The notes under the pieces: generated by a model
What the model saw: only the letters and a program-made list of their open reading frames with translations
Told to the model about the DNA's origin: nothing
Databases searched by the model: none
Shown: piece after piece, positions 6,073 to 11,890 of the stretch
Layout: each line of letters begins with the position of its first letter
Numbering within the stretch: the stretch's first letter is position 1
DNA from: Clostridia bacterium
Lineage (GTDB): Bacteria > Bacillota > Clostridia > Lachnospirales > Cellulosilyticaceae
Reading direction: 5' to 3'
Length of the DNA: 11,890 nt
Assembly: GCA_029256345.1 (NCBI GenBank)
Contig: JAQSYC010000157.1
Coordinates: 1 to 11,890, forward strand
Made by a program: the position numbers and the translations under genes

Positions 6073-7533
6073 ATGATAAAAGAAATATGTGTTAATGGTG
6101 TTTATAAAAATTATGTCAATGGAGAATGGAAAGTATCAGAATCCGGCAATATGATAGATATATTTTCTCCTATTGACGGCAGTAAAGTTGGATCGGTACC
6201 TGCTATGTCTAAGGAAGAAGTAGATGAGGCGATTATGGCAGCTAAGGCCGCTCAAAAGGAATGGGCTGATGTGCCGCTGATTGAAAGAGCAAAACTTCTT
6301 AATAAAGTAGCCTTTTTATTATTAGACCATCAAAAAGAAATTGCGGATATCATGGTAGTAGAAATAGCCAAAGACATTACATCAAGTCTAGCTGAGGTTA
6401 AGCGTACTTCAGACTTTATTCTCTTTACAGCAGATGCTGCAAAGCAGCTCAGAGGAGAAATGCTGTCAGCGGATGCTTTTCCGGGTTATGGAAAAGATAA
6501 AGTATCTTTTGTAAATCGTTACCCTCTAGGGACAGTGCTAGCTATCTCTCCTTTTAATTATCCTGTTAATCTTTCGGTATCTAAAATAGCACCAGCAATA
6601 GTGGCGGGGAATACAGTGGTTTTAAAGCCGCCTACTCAAGGTTCTATTAGTGCCTTATACCTGGCTAAGATATTTGAGATGGCAGGACTACCAAAGGGTG
6701 TCTTTAATACGATTACCGGTAAAGGCAGTGAGATAGGAGACTATGCAGTCACCCATAACGACATAGATTTTATTAATTTTACAGGAAGCACAGATATAGG
6801 CAGACATATTTCACAGATAACCGTTATGAAACCTCTACTTATGGAACTTGGAGGAAAAGATGCAGCCATTGTTCTAGAGGATGCAGACCTTAAAGAAGCA
6901 GCAAAAGATATCGTAAGTGGTGCTTTTTCGTATTCAGGACAAAGGTGTACAGCTGTTAAAAGAGTACTAGTAGAAGACAAGGTAGCAGACGAACTTACTG
7001 GGTATATTAAAGAGAGAGTGGAAAAACTCAAAGCAGGAGACCCAAGAAAAGCAGATACAGTTATTGTACCGCTGATATCAGATAAGGCAGCAGATTTTGT
7101 GTGTGAACTGATAGAGGATGCACTAGAAAAAGGAGCCAAACTGCTTGTAGGTAACAAACGAGAAAAAAATCTAGTTTATCCTACACTGATAGATCATGTA
7201 ACAGAAGATATGAGGCTTGCGTGGGAAGAACCCTTTGGGCCTGTGCTGCCTATTATCAGAGTAAAAGATGTCAAAAAAGCGATTGAAATCGCCAACAAGT
7301 CTGAATATGGTCTTCAGTCAGCAGTATTTACTAAAAATATTGATAAAGCATTTAATATTGCCAATGAGTTGCAAGTGGGAACCGTTCAAATTAATAATAA
7401 AACTGAAAGAGGACCCGATCATTTTCCATTTTTAGGTGTTAAGTCATCAGGGATGGGAATACAGGGTATCAGGTATAGTATAGAGGCGATGACAAGAGTA
7501 AAAGCGATGGTTATCAATTACGAAAGAAGCTAA
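6073..7533 (+). CDS. gapN: Non-phosphorylating NADP-dependent glyceraldehyde-3-phosphate dehydrogenase
   Basis: This 486-residue member of the aldehyde dehydrogenase superfamily oxidises glyceraldehyde-3-phosphate straight to 3-phosphoglycerate, making NADPH and bypassing the ATP-yielding GAPDH/phosphoglycerate kinase steps. Catalytic residues are visible: Asn162 in SPFNYPVN, Glu258 in MELGGKD and the nucleophile Cys292 in SYSGQRCTAVKRV. The SGQRCTAVKR context is characteristic of GapN rather than of general aldehyde dehydrogenases. Cofactor-site motifs (VVLKPPTQ, FTGSTDIGR) and the C-terminal EEPFGPVLP are intact. The length matches the family (about 475-490). It is transcribed alone from a promoter after the DUF4097 gene and ends in a terminator at 7541-7572. 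It would be a cytoplasmic tetramer, and in anaerobes it is a main source of biosynthetic NADPH. A close homologue acting on another aldehyde is possible but less likely. Confidence 0.92.
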   Translation: MIKEICVNGVYKNYVNGEWKVSESGNMIDIFSPIDGSKVGSVPAMSKEEVDEAIMAAKAAQKEWADVPLIERAKLLNKVAFLLLDHQKEIADIMVVEIAKDITSSLAEVKRTSDFILFTADAAKQLRGEMLSADAFPGYGKDKVSFVNRYPLGTVLAISPFNYPVNLSVSKIAPAIVAGNTVVLKPPTQGSISALYLAKIFEMAGLPKGVFNTITGKGSEIGDYAVTHNDIDFINFTGSTDIGRHISQITVMKPLLMELGGKDAAIVLEDADLKEAAKDIVSGAFSYSGQRCTAVKRVLVEDKVADELTGYIKERVEKLKAGDPRKADTVIVPLISDKAADFVCELIEDALEKGAKLLVGNKREKNLVYPTLIDHVTEDMRLAWEEPFGPVLPIIRVKDVKKAIEIANKSEYGLQSAVFTKNIDKAFNIANELQVGTVQINNKTERGPDHFPFLGVKSSGMGIQGIRYSIEAMTRVKAMVINYERS

Positions 7534-7540
7534 AAACAAT

Positions 7541-7572
7541 AAAACCTCCTCAACTCCTCTTGAGGAGGTTTT
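7541..7572 (+). terminator. Rho-independent terminator after gapN
   Basis: A perfect 12-bp stem pairs AAAACCTCCTCA (7541-7552) with TGAGGAGGTTTT (7561-7572) around an 8-base loop. The T run is short (four bases), then ATAT. It lies eight bases after the gapN stop. Confidence 0.88.
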
Positions 7573-7596
7573 ATATACTTAAACAGTAAAATATAT

Positions 7597-7602
7597 TATA
7601 AT
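7597..7602 (+). promoter_or_regulatory. Putative -10 element of the membrane protein / rseC unit
   Basis: A perfect TATAAT lies just after the gapN terminator. No convincing -35 is placed 16-18 bases upstream. If used, transcription would begin near 7609, so the ATG at 7607 could not serve as the start of the next gene. Confidence 0.35.
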
Positions 7603-7633
7603 AGAAATGATAAAAACAGAAAGGATGATGAAA

Positions 7634-8281
7634 GTGAATTCAAAGCAAAACTTTCTTTTATACATAGGCATAAGCTGTATACTAGCAGGGATTATAGCCT
7701 TATTAGCACTTAATAATCTTTTACCAAAAGGATTTTTGACGGAATATGCCAATATCTTATTAGGTATTGTTTTTGTTAGTATGGCTATAAAAACCAAAAA
7801 TAGGATACCTCTTATAGTGGCTGCATTTTTCTTTGCAAATGTTGCGATGTTATTTATGGGTAAACTCCTCAATGTGTCCAGTTTTTTGCCAAGACTAGTG
7901 TTTATTCCAGGTGTAATGTTGTTAGTCTCATACATATCTAAAAGAAAATCGGTTATTTTAATTGTAGGTTCAATTTTAACCTTTTGGGGTATATTCCTCT
8001 TTGTTAAACAATCTATGGGGATATATGGATATTGTTTTTCTATAGGCGCATTGATGCTTTTTACAGTATTAGCGTTTTTATTGATTTGGGTAGTAGAAAG
8101 ACAAAATTGGCCAGTTTTGCCGATTTTAATATTTGGAAGTATAGGCAGCTATTTAATAGCAGATGGATTAGGAGTGGCCGCTAGAAATATCTTGCTCCAA
8201 TCATCCTGTTTGCTGTTGATTATAATAGGTATTTTTTTCGTAGTAAAAAGTTTATTTAAAAGACACCTAGGTGACGAGTAG
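7634..8281 (+). CDS. Polytopic membrane protein of unknown function
   Basis: I cannot assign this to a named family with confidence. It is very hydrophobic, with about eight predicted membrane segments (roughly 6-28, 34-50, 56-74, 84-99, 104-121, 126-148, 155-175 and 186-205 of 215) and a short basic/acidic tail (KRHLGDE). The pairing of short segments with Gly-rich turns recalls the LiaI/LiaF-like or DUF5668 membrane modules, but no diagnostic motif is visible. Start choice: the open frame reaches an ATG at 7607, but AGAAAGGA (7618-7625) is well spaced only for the GTG at 7634, and the candidate promoter also argues against 7607. ATG codons at 7625 and 7628 are too close to that site, though 7628 is possible. 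It is followed after 18 bases by the RseC-family gene, so the two are co-transcribed and may function together. Confidence 0.7.
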   Translation: MNSKQNFLLYIGISCILAGIIALLALNNLLPKGFLTEYANILLGIVFVSMAIKTKNRIPLIVAAFFFANVAMLFMGKLLNVSSFLPRLVFIPGVMLLVSYISKRKSVILIVGSILTFWGIFLFVKQSMGIYGYCFSIGALMLFTVLAFLLIWVVERQNWPVLPILIFGSIGSYLIADGLGVAARNILLQSSCLLLIIIGIFFVVKSLFKRHLGDE

Positions 8282-8299
8282 AAAAAAAGGAGTGAGAAT

Positions 8300-8725
8300 A
8301 TGCCAAGTGGAATCGTACAAAGTATAGAAGGACAATATGCCATTGTTGAAATCAAAAGGCAGGATATGTGCGGAGACTGCCATGCCTGTGATGCTGTACA
8401 TGAGGCTAAAGAATGTACATTGAAATGTATTAATAATGTCCGCAGTCAAGTAGGAGATCTGGTTGAGATTTCTTTAGATCAGCAAATTTTCTTAAAAGCA
8501 ACCTTTATTATGTATGGTCTGCCATTGGCAGGGCTTATGGGTGGACTAGGCATAGGGTTTTTGGCAGCACAGCTTTTTACACAGCTACCAAGTGAACTGC
8601 TGATAATAGTTGGAGCTTTTGCTGGGATGCTTATTGCTTTTTTATTTATAAATCAAAGAGATAAACGTAATCAATATAAAAAAATGCTTCCCCATGTCAT
8701 AAGCATAAAAAACAGCACCTCTTGA
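8300..8725 (+). CDS. SoxR-reducing system RseC-family protein
   Basis: The protein has 141 residues with RseC/MucC architecture. An N-terminal soluble domain (1-62) carries the cysteine cluster C24-G-D-C27-H-A-C30 plus Cys39 and Cys43. Two membrane segments follow (about 65-92 and 98-117), then a basic cytoplasmic tail (RDKRNQYKK). The GIVQSIEGQYAIVEIKR opening and the VGDLVEISLD strand before the first membrane helix are family hallmarks. In proteobacteria RseC helps keep SoxR reduced together with Rsx/Rnf, and it modulates the sigma-E anti-sigma complex. In clostridia it is usually a lone or Rnf-linked gene of unclear role; binding of metal or an iron-sulfur centre by the cysteines is plausible. 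The ribosome binding site is AAAAAGGAG. Its last codons lie within the terminator stem at 8707-8739. No Rnf genes are present in this window. Confidence 0.85.
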   Translation: MPSGIVQSIEGQYAIVEIKRQDMCGDCHACDAVHEAKECTLKCINNVRSQVGDLVEISLDQQIFLKATFIMYGLPLAGLMGGLGIGFLAAQLFTQLPSELLIIVGAFAGMLIAFLFINQRDKRNQYKKMLPHVISIKNSTS

Positions 8726-8739
8726 GGGTGCTGTTTTTT
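8707..8739. terminator. Bidirectional terminator overlapping the end of the RseC-family gene
   Basis: A 13-bp stem pairs AAAAAACAGCACC (8707-8719) with GGTGCTGTTTTTT (8727-8739). Its left arm codes for the last residues of the RseC protein. A and T runs on both sides allow termination of the RseC unit on the plus strand and of the 362-residue gene on the minus strand. Confidence 0.93.
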
Positions 8740-8743
8740 ATAT

Positions 8744-9832
8744 TTATAAACGAGGAGGAGCATCCCAGTTAGGAAGCTCTTCCATAAAGGCACTTGCTGC
8801 CGATTTGATAGAAGAGGCGGGTTTATCATCTGTATGACTGGCAGCTGGACCGCTGAGCAGTCTGTCATATTGTAGCTTTAGGGTCTTGAGTTCTGCCTTT
8901 AGGGTTTCATTTTCTTGGGAAAGACTTGTAAGTGAGTCAGAGGATTTTTGAGAGATAAGAAGGCCCTCAAAAAGCAGTTCAAGCTCAAGAGATATTTTAG
9001 AATCAGGGTGGATATTTTCAAAATCAATGGCATAAAGCGTGGCCAAACGTATAGAAGTGCCAAGGGAAGCATAGAGTTCAGTGCATTTAAGGGAACAGTT
9101 TTTATCTGTAGTAAAAATATATTTACCTATGGCATTTTGTAAAGAACACAAAACAGGAGAACTAAAGGAACGGCCGCCGTTAATCGAAAGCAGGGCATAG
9201 AGCTTATTATCCTCTAAATAATTAACCCATAAATAATCATAATACCAAAAGATAACAGGATCTGAAGGAGAAAGTGTGTTACATAGTACATTTGAAAGCT
9301 TGTCTTTTACACTATAAAATATAAGCTGGTATTTGCCGTGCAGTTCAGCGATGTAAGTGATGTAAATCTGGTGGTCCTTTAGGCAGACACAGTAGTCATA
9401 AATAGGGACTTTAGAAGAAAACAAAGGTATTATCTCTACTTTGGAGTCTTTTATTTTTAAACAATTGAGGATATAACTATCGGTTTGTACGATGTAAAAC
9501 AAATAAATGGTATCTTCATGAGAAAAGCTTTTTATATTTTGAAAAGTATAATTAGTATCTAAATAAGTTTCAGTGGCATTTTCTACAAGAGATTTTTTGA
9601 TATAGTGGCCATTTTCATAGCAAAAGTAAGTGATTTGGTGGCGGCTGGGCATACTGATAGCATGTAAACTGCCAGAACGATTGATTGCGGCACTATAGTC
9701 TGTACAATTCAAAGACTGAATTTGTATAGGCCTTGATAAACCAGTTTGACTATAGAGCTGACAAAAAACGCCGTATTTAGAATTATTGTCTATTGTAAAG
9801 AAAGTATTATTGTAATTTAACAAAAAAGACAT
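8744..9832 (-). CDS. Uncharacterised 362-residue protein: beta-rich body, C-terminal coiled coil
   Basis: I do not recognise a family. Residues 1-285 alternate short beta strands with polar turns, many of the form YxxYIxx or IYLFY, as in a beta-propeller. One stretch, S216-I-N-G-G-R-S-F, resembles the Asp-box of sialidase/BNR repeats (SxDxGxTF) with Asn in place of Asp. Residues about 297-326 (SDSLTSLSQENETLKAELKT onward) form a heptad-like coiled coil. A low-complexity Ser/Ala segment follows, then a conserved-looking tail ending NWDAPPRL. Ten cysteines are scattered through the body. There is no signal peptide or membrane segment. AGGAGGT seven bases before the ATG gives a strong start. It is monocistronic, and its start faces the cysteine-rich gene 191 bases away, so a shared spore or surface role is possible but unproven. 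Confidence 0.72.
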   Translation of the reverse strand: MSFLLNYNNTFFTIDNNSKYGVFCQLYSQTGLSRPIQIQSLNCTDYSAAINRSGSLHAISMPSRHQITYFCYENGHYIKKSLVENATETYLDTNYTFQNIKSFSHEDTIYLFYIVQTDSYILNCLKIKDSKVEIIPLFSSKVPIYDYCVCLKDHQIYITYIAELHGKYQLIFYSVKDKLSNVLCNTLSPSDPVIFWYYDYLWVNYLEDNKLYALLSINGGRSFSSPVLCSLQNAIGKYIFTTDKNCSLKCTELYASLGTSIRLATLYAIDFENIHPDSKISLELELLFEGLLISQKSSDSLTSLSQENETLKAELKTLKLQYDRLLSGPAASHTDDKPASSIKSAASAFMEELPNWDAPPRL

Positions 9833-9934
9833 AGCAGAACCTCCTGGTTTTTTAAGGCATTGGCATAAAGATATAACAAGAAATGGTTTCTATATAAATA
9901 TATTTAAAGAAAAATAAATTTATACATAAATGTC

Positions 9935-9962
9935 ACCAAAGGACCTTATTTTCCATATTATA
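9935..9962 (+). promoter_or_regulatory. Sigma-K-like (late mother-cell) promoter of the cysteine-rich gene
   Basis: CATATTATA at 9954-9962 fits the sigma-K -10 consensus CATANNNTA at every fixed base. The -35 dinucleotide AC is at 9935-9936, giving a 17-base spacer within the accepted 16-17. Transcription would start near 9969, 55 bases before the ATG. I see no comparable sigma-A promoter in the 191-base divergent region. A chance match is possible in AT-rich DNA. Confidence 0.5.
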
Positions 9963-9980
9963 GTATTGGAAACGACAAAT

Positions 9981-10007
9981 TATGATTCAACCTTATTAAG
10001 AATCATA
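9981..10007 (+). promoter_or_regulatory. Leader hairpin just before the ribosome binding site
   Basis: The perfect 8-bp inverted repeat TATGATTC (9981-9988) / GAATCATA (10000-10007) has an 11-base loop. It lies in the predicted leader and ends two bases before the AGGAGG at 10009-10014. It has no T run, so it is not a terminator. It could stabilise the 5' end of the message or be a protein-binding dyad. Confidence 0.5.
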
Positions 10008-10023
10008 CAGGAGGTTTTAAATT

Positions 10024-11106
10024 ATGAGTAAAAGTTCTTGCAATAACGATGTAAAGTTTTTTGCGAAACCTAATGCAGGAGTATGTGATATATGTCACCC
10101 TGCTGAAAATAAACTATCCCCTTTGGAAACAACGGCATTATGCCCGCCCATTGGTGAACCTAGACTCCTTACATTAATGGCACCAGTTGTATTTGATGAA
10201 AGCGGCATCAATCTTTGCCGTGTAGTATGCTTTAATGAATTAAGAGATGCATGCCAAGGAGATACTGACAGAACAACAGATGTGCTATTTGATGGATTAT
10301 CCAGAAAAGATCTTGCATGTGCATGCAATATTCAGTTACAAGTAGTAGACATAGACTTTAACTTTGTTGATCCTAGCGGCCCCAGATATTCAGAAATCAA
10401 ACCCGCAAAAGGTAATCCAAATTTAAGCAGAATTACTTTAAAAGATATTGATGTGACATTAGCTGTTACAATACTTGACAGCTGCTGTAAAGTAGTTACT
10501 CAAGGTATGATGACTATCAGGTATTTAGGCGATGAATCTGGATGTGGATTTGATCCATGTACTAACCCATCAGCAGTAACACTTGATATTTATACACCAT
10601 ATGGCGTTGCTTATGCACCAGAAAACCCAGCGGGATGCAACAAACTTGTTCCAACTATCAATTATGTAGGTTTTGTTTCGAATCAAGAAGGTAAAAATGG
10701 CGGCAGACATGAAAAATCATACTTCAAATTTGATGCAAACAACCAAATACAACAAGGTATTTGTGCGCAGGCTTTAGCAAAAGTTGTAGCAGCCGATGAA
10801 GAGTGCTGTGGAATTGGTCTTTCACTTTATATCAAATCCATCTATTTAATACAGTACAAATTCAAAAACGAAGGCTTAACGATACCACCAAAACTAACAC
10901 CTATTCAAGAAGAAGAAGATAACAGCTGCTTAGAGTTTGTATGTGGAGACTTACTGGAAACCAGCATTCAACCATTAAATGTAGGTACAGATTCAAAAAC
11001 AGTTCAGGGAGTAGAGGACATCAGGGATTCAGGCTGCAGCTGCAATAAATGTGGATGCGATAAATGTAAATGTGATAAAAACAACAAATGTTGTGGTAGA
11101 TCATAG
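10024..11106 (+). CDS. Cysteine-rich protein, 27 Cys in 360 residues; possible spore-surface structural protein
   Basis: I do not recognise a named family. The N-terminal part has CDICHP (21-26). The middle appears to hold two beta-rich segments, roughly 45-170 (RLLTLMAPVVFDESGINLC onward) and 185-285 (ending IYLIQYKFKNEGL). Vicinal cysteine pairs stand at 154-155, 261-262 and 356-357. The C-terminal 23 residues contain eight cysteines in a CxCxxCxCxxCxC array (338-350) separated by Lys and Asp. There is no signal peptide or membrane segment, so it would accumulate inside the cell that makes it. The sigma-K-like promoter, very strong AGGAGG site and cysteine content fit a coat or exosporium protein cross-linked by disulfides, as for other cysteine-rich spore-surface proteins. 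A metal-binding role for the tail is the main alternative. The gene is monocistronic with its own terminator. Confidence 0.72.
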   Translation: MSKSSCNNDVKFFAKPNAGVCDICHPAENKLSPLETTALCPPIGEPRLLTLMAPVVFDESGINLCRVVCFNELRDACQGDTDRTTDVLFDGLSRKDLACACNIQLQVVDIDFNFVDPSGPRYSEIKPAKGNPNLSRITLKDIDVTLAVTILDSCCKVVTQGMMTIRYLGDESGCGFDPCTNPSAVTLDIYTPYGVAYAPENPAGCNKLVPTINYVGFVSNQEGKNGGRHEKSYFKFDANNQIQQGICAQALAKVVAADEECCGIGLSLYIKSIYLIQYKFKNEGLTIPPKLTPIQEEEDNSCLEFVCGDLLETSIQPLNVGTDSKTVQGVEDIRDSGCSCNKCGCDKCKCDKNNKCCGRS

Positions 11107-11110
11107 TAAA

Positions 11111-11156
11111 AAATCAAAATAAGCGGAGGGCTCTCACCTCTGCTTATTTTTGATTT
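11111..11156 (+). terminator. Rho-independent terminator after the cysteine-rich gene
   Basis: A stem of about 19 bp pairs 11111-11129 with 11137-11156, interrupted by one G-T pair and a single bulged T, with a 7-base loop. The right arm contains TTTTT and ends in TTT. It begins four bases after the stop codon. Confidence 0.88.
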
Positions 11157-11158
11157 AC

Positions 11159-11188
11159 TTACCATAAATTGATTATTTCTGGTATAAT
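11159..11188 (+). promoter_or_regulatory. Extended -10 promoter of the cis-prenyltransferase gene
   Basis: TGGTATAAT (11180-11188) is a perfect -10 with the TGn extension. TTACCA at 11159-11164 is a four-of-six -35 with an 18-base spacer. The leader is short (about 24 bases), just enough for the ribosome binding site at 11205-11210. Confidence 0.65.
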
Positions 11189-11204
11189 CGGTAAATACTT
11201 ATGA

Positions 11205-11210
11205 GAGGAG
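11205..11210 (+). promoter_or_regulatory. Shine-Dalgarno that fixes the cis-prenyltransferase start
   Basis: GAGGAG lies eight bases before the ATG at 11219. The longer frame opens at an ATG at 11201 that overlaps this site and has no ribosome binding site of its own, so it is not used. Confidence 0.8.
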
Positions 11211-11218
11211 ATGATACG

Positions 11219-11860
11219 ATGAGAATACCTAATCATATAGGCATAATTCCGGACGGTAACAGACGCTGGGCCACTGACAAGGGCATGACAAAAGACAAAG
11301 GTTACGATTTAGGCATAAATCCAGGGCTTGAGGCCTTCAAACTTTGTAAAGAGGCAGGGGTTAAAGAGGTTACATATTACGGATTTACGACAGATAATAC
11401 GAAGAGACCTTCAAAGCAAAGAATAGCTTTTACCCAGGCATGTATAGATGCTGTACAGTTACTTGCCAAAGAGGATGCAGAACTATTGGTAGTAGGAAAT
11501 AGTGAATCAAATATGTTTCCTAAGGAGTTACTTCAGTTTACAAGCAGAAAAAAATTTGGACAAGGAGGCATAAGAGTCAATTTTTTAGTAAACTACGGGT
11601 GGGAATGGGATATACAAGATATAAGTAATGCTACACACAATAGACATGCCATCACCCAGCAGATTAAATCCAATGACATTTCACGGATCGATCTTATTAT
11701 CAGATGGGGAGGCAGGAGAAGATTAAGTGGATTCTTACCTATACAATCTGTTTATTCAGATTTCTACGTGGTAGACGAGTATTGGCCAAGCTTTAAAAAA
11801 GAGCATTTTTACGATGCAGTGAATTGGTACAGCCAACAAGATATAACCCTTGGAGGCTAG
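11219..11860 (+). CDS. Short, divergent cis-prenyltransferase (undecaprenyl diphosphate synthase family)
   Basis: The protein has 213 residues, against about 240-260 for housekeeping UppS. The family motifs are present but altered. PNHIGIIPDGNRRWA (4-18) keeps the catalytic Asp12 and Asn14, but Pro replaces the usual Met before it and Arg the usual Gly. GYDLG stands where GHxxG is normal, and FTTDNTKRP matches FSTENWKRP. WGGRRRLSGFLPIQSVYSDF matches TGGExRLSNFLLWQxAYAEL, keeping the Arg-x-Ser diphosphate-binding residues, and is followed by YWPSF. UppS enzymes add isopentenyl units in cis to farnesyl diphosphate to make the lipid carrier for cell-wall synthesis. The missing length and changed first motif suggest a paralogue with another chain length or substrate, not the essential UppS. 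The usual neighbours of uppS (frr, cdsA, dxr) are absent. It has its own promoter and is probably followed by a co-transcribed gene. Confidence 0.82.
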   Translation: MRIPNHIGIIPDGNRRWATDKGMTKDKGYDLGINPGLEAFKLCKEAGVKEVTYYGFTTDNTKRPSKQRIAFTQACIDAVQLLAKEDAELLVVGNSESNMFPKELLQFTSRKKFGQGGIRVNFLVNYGWEWDIQDISNATHNRHAITQQIKSNDISRIDLIIRWGGRRRLSGFLPIQSVYSDFYVVDEYWPSFKKEHFYDAVNWYSQQDITLGG

Positions 11861-11864
11861 ATTT

Positions 11865-11890
11865 ATGGATTGTTATTTGGCTTTTACTAG
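11865..11890 (+). CDS. Start of a further gene, cut by the window end
   Basis: An ATG at 11865 is preceded eight bases earlier by GGAGG (11852-11856), which lies within the last codons of the cis-prenyltransferase gene. Eight codons are visible (MDCYLAFT). The spacing indicates translational coupling and co-transcription with the prenyltransferase. Nothing can be said of its function. Confidence 0.5.

Noticed and set aside
6741..7157. A 138-codon open frame antisense to gapN as a gene
   Set aside because: It is a shadow of the strongly conserved gapN frame, with no ribosome binding site and a low-complexity Ser-rich product.
11027..11105. Repetitive TGT/TGC region at the end of the cysteine-rich gene as a regulatory DNA repeat
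   Set aside because: It is explained by the CxCxxC-rich coding sequence, and the frame is maintained to the stop.

Overview
The window is an AT-rich piece of a Gram-positive, probably spore-forming anaerobe of the Clostridia. A Lachnospiraceae or Cellulosilyticum-like organism is my best guess, made from gene content and style and not from a search. The supporting signs are strong AGGAGG-type ribosome binding sites, Rho-independent terminators at almost every transcription-unit end, a PadR/HAAS/DUF4097 trio, a clostridial-type GapN, and a cysteine-rich protein behind a promoter that looks like the mother-cell sigma-K type. It is chromosomal housekeeping and accessory sequence. I see no tRNA, rRNA, CRISPR array, insertion sequence or prophage gene, and no gene-free stretch longer than about 210 bases.

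Layout. Bases 2-187 are the tail of an exodeoxyribonuclease III (exoA/xth). A glyoxalase I follows (276-659), converging through a bidirectional terminator on threonine ammonia-lyase ilvA (minus strand, true start 1963). Divergent from ilvA is a DHH/DHHA1 phosphoesterase (2161-3568) broken by a frameshift 28 codons in. It converges through a second two-way terminator on a 63-residue gene of unknown function (3624-3815, minus). Next is the operon padR - HAAS membrane protein - DUF4097 (4025-5976), whose third gene is also interrupted, just after its membrane anchor. A non-phosphorylating NADP-dependent glyceraldehyde-3-phosphate dehydrogenase, gapN (6073-7533), has its own terminator. A two-gene unit encodes a polytopic membrane protein and an RseC-family protein (7634-8725). 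It converges on an unrecognised 362-residue protein with a C-terminal coiled coil (8744-9832, minus). Divergent from that is a 360-residue protein with 27 cysteines (10024-11106). Last come a short, divergent cis-prenyltransferase (11219-11860) and the first codons of another gene.

How the genes relate. The exonuclease, IlvA, GapN and glyoxalase are independent housekeeping functions: DNA repair, isoleucine/2-oxobutyrate metabolism, glycolytic NADPH supply and methylglyoxal detoxification. The last two both bear on triose-phosphate flux. The PadR trio is a classical envelope-linked regulatory cassette, here with a damaged output gene. The cysteine-rich gene and its divergent neighbour are the least explained part and may belong to the spore surface.

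The main points for a second look are: two short in-gene deletions or frameshifts that break neighbouring transcription units; a sigma-K-like promoter plus leader hairpin in front of the cysteine-rich gene; an atypical UppS-like enzyme; and four genes whose longest open frame is not the real start.
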